A stretch of DNA of 20,675 nucleotides from a virus, in IMG/VR virus record IMGVR_UViG_3300010160_000287, positions 1 to 20,675 of that record; one strand, written 5' to 3'. Every line of letters begins with the position of its first letter. Position 1 is the first letter of the stretch. This document shows, in pieces, positions 20,637 to 20,675 of this stretch. The translations under genes and the position numbers were made by a program. The notes under the pieces are model-generated. The model saw only the letters and a program-made list of their open reading frames with translations. It was not told the DNA's origin and made no database searches.

Positions 20637-20675
20637 CCCAAAACTACATTGCGGTATGCACACCAGCGCGTGACA
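20633..20675 (+). CDS. Start of a further gene, cut by window edge
   Basis: The ATG at 20633 overlaps the previous stop as ATGA, and the frame is open to the right edge (MTQNYIAVCTPARD). The hydrophobic strand followed by a TPARD turn resembles the start of a glycosyltransferase-like fold, but 14 residues are too few to assign it. Confidence 0.5.
   Translation, partial: MTQNYIAVCTPARD

Overview
The window is a stretch of a tailed double-stranded DNA bacteriophage genome (class Caudoviricetes). It carries a two-subunit terminase, a P22-type portal, a scaffold-like protein and an SU10/DUF5309-type major capsid protein, together with phage replication genes. Genes are packed almost edge to edge, with many ATGA, TAATG and GTGA stop/start overlaps. 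The portal and terminase types suggest a podovirus-like virion. Several small proteins (DUF6496-like, DUF6321-like, the Cys-rich protein after TerL, the family after the portal) resemble sets I associate with environmental phages of Proteobacteria. A betaproteobacterial freshwater host is a guess from general resemblance, not something the sequence shows. No tRNA, integrase, CRISPR array, insertion sequence or rRNA was seen.

Layout. (1) 1-1762, plus strand: the end of a virion module, with a small structural-type protein and a 458-aa protein with a polyvalent-protein-like body. (2) 1722-5308, minus strand: a compact leftward operon of about a dozen small genes, including a 2-oxoglutarate/Fe(II) oxygenase, a winged-helix-like protein, two single-helix membrane peptides and a four-cysteine mini-protein, the last three being too short for usual ORF cut-offs. 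(3) 5309-5565: a divergent control region with a good leftward promoter, a palindrome over its -10, a possible overlapping rightward promoter, a perfect 9-bp inverted repeat and a strong terminator that could end a roughly 130-nt RNA. (4) 5566-8196, plus: a small HTH regulator, a RuvC-like resolvase, a coiled-coil protein, a PD-(D/E)XK nuclease with a probable Fe-S cluster and an SSB-like protein, closed by a terminator. (5) 8249-11289, plus: a TOPRIM primase fused to a RecA-like helicase, a repeat-dense segment and an unrecognised 229-aa protein. (6) 11290-20278, plus: TerS, a 306-bp origin-like gap, TerL, small conserved proteins, a glycosyltransferase-like protein, a methyltransferase, portal, scaffold and capsid, closed by a terminator. 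(7) 20322 to the end: one conserved-type protein and the start of another gene.

How it fits together: leftward genes look like early or accessory host-interaction genes. The rightward 5.5-11.2 kb block supplies DNA replication and recombination. The 11.3-20.7 kb block packages DNA and builds the head, and probably continues round a circular map into the genes at positions 1-1762. The two most unusual non-coding signals are a cluster of GACRAATGG repeats with a long imperfect hairpin (10391-10521), and a gap between TerS and TerL carrying DnaA-box-like nonamers, three tandem 11-bp repeats and G-quadruplex-capable runs (11698-11984).
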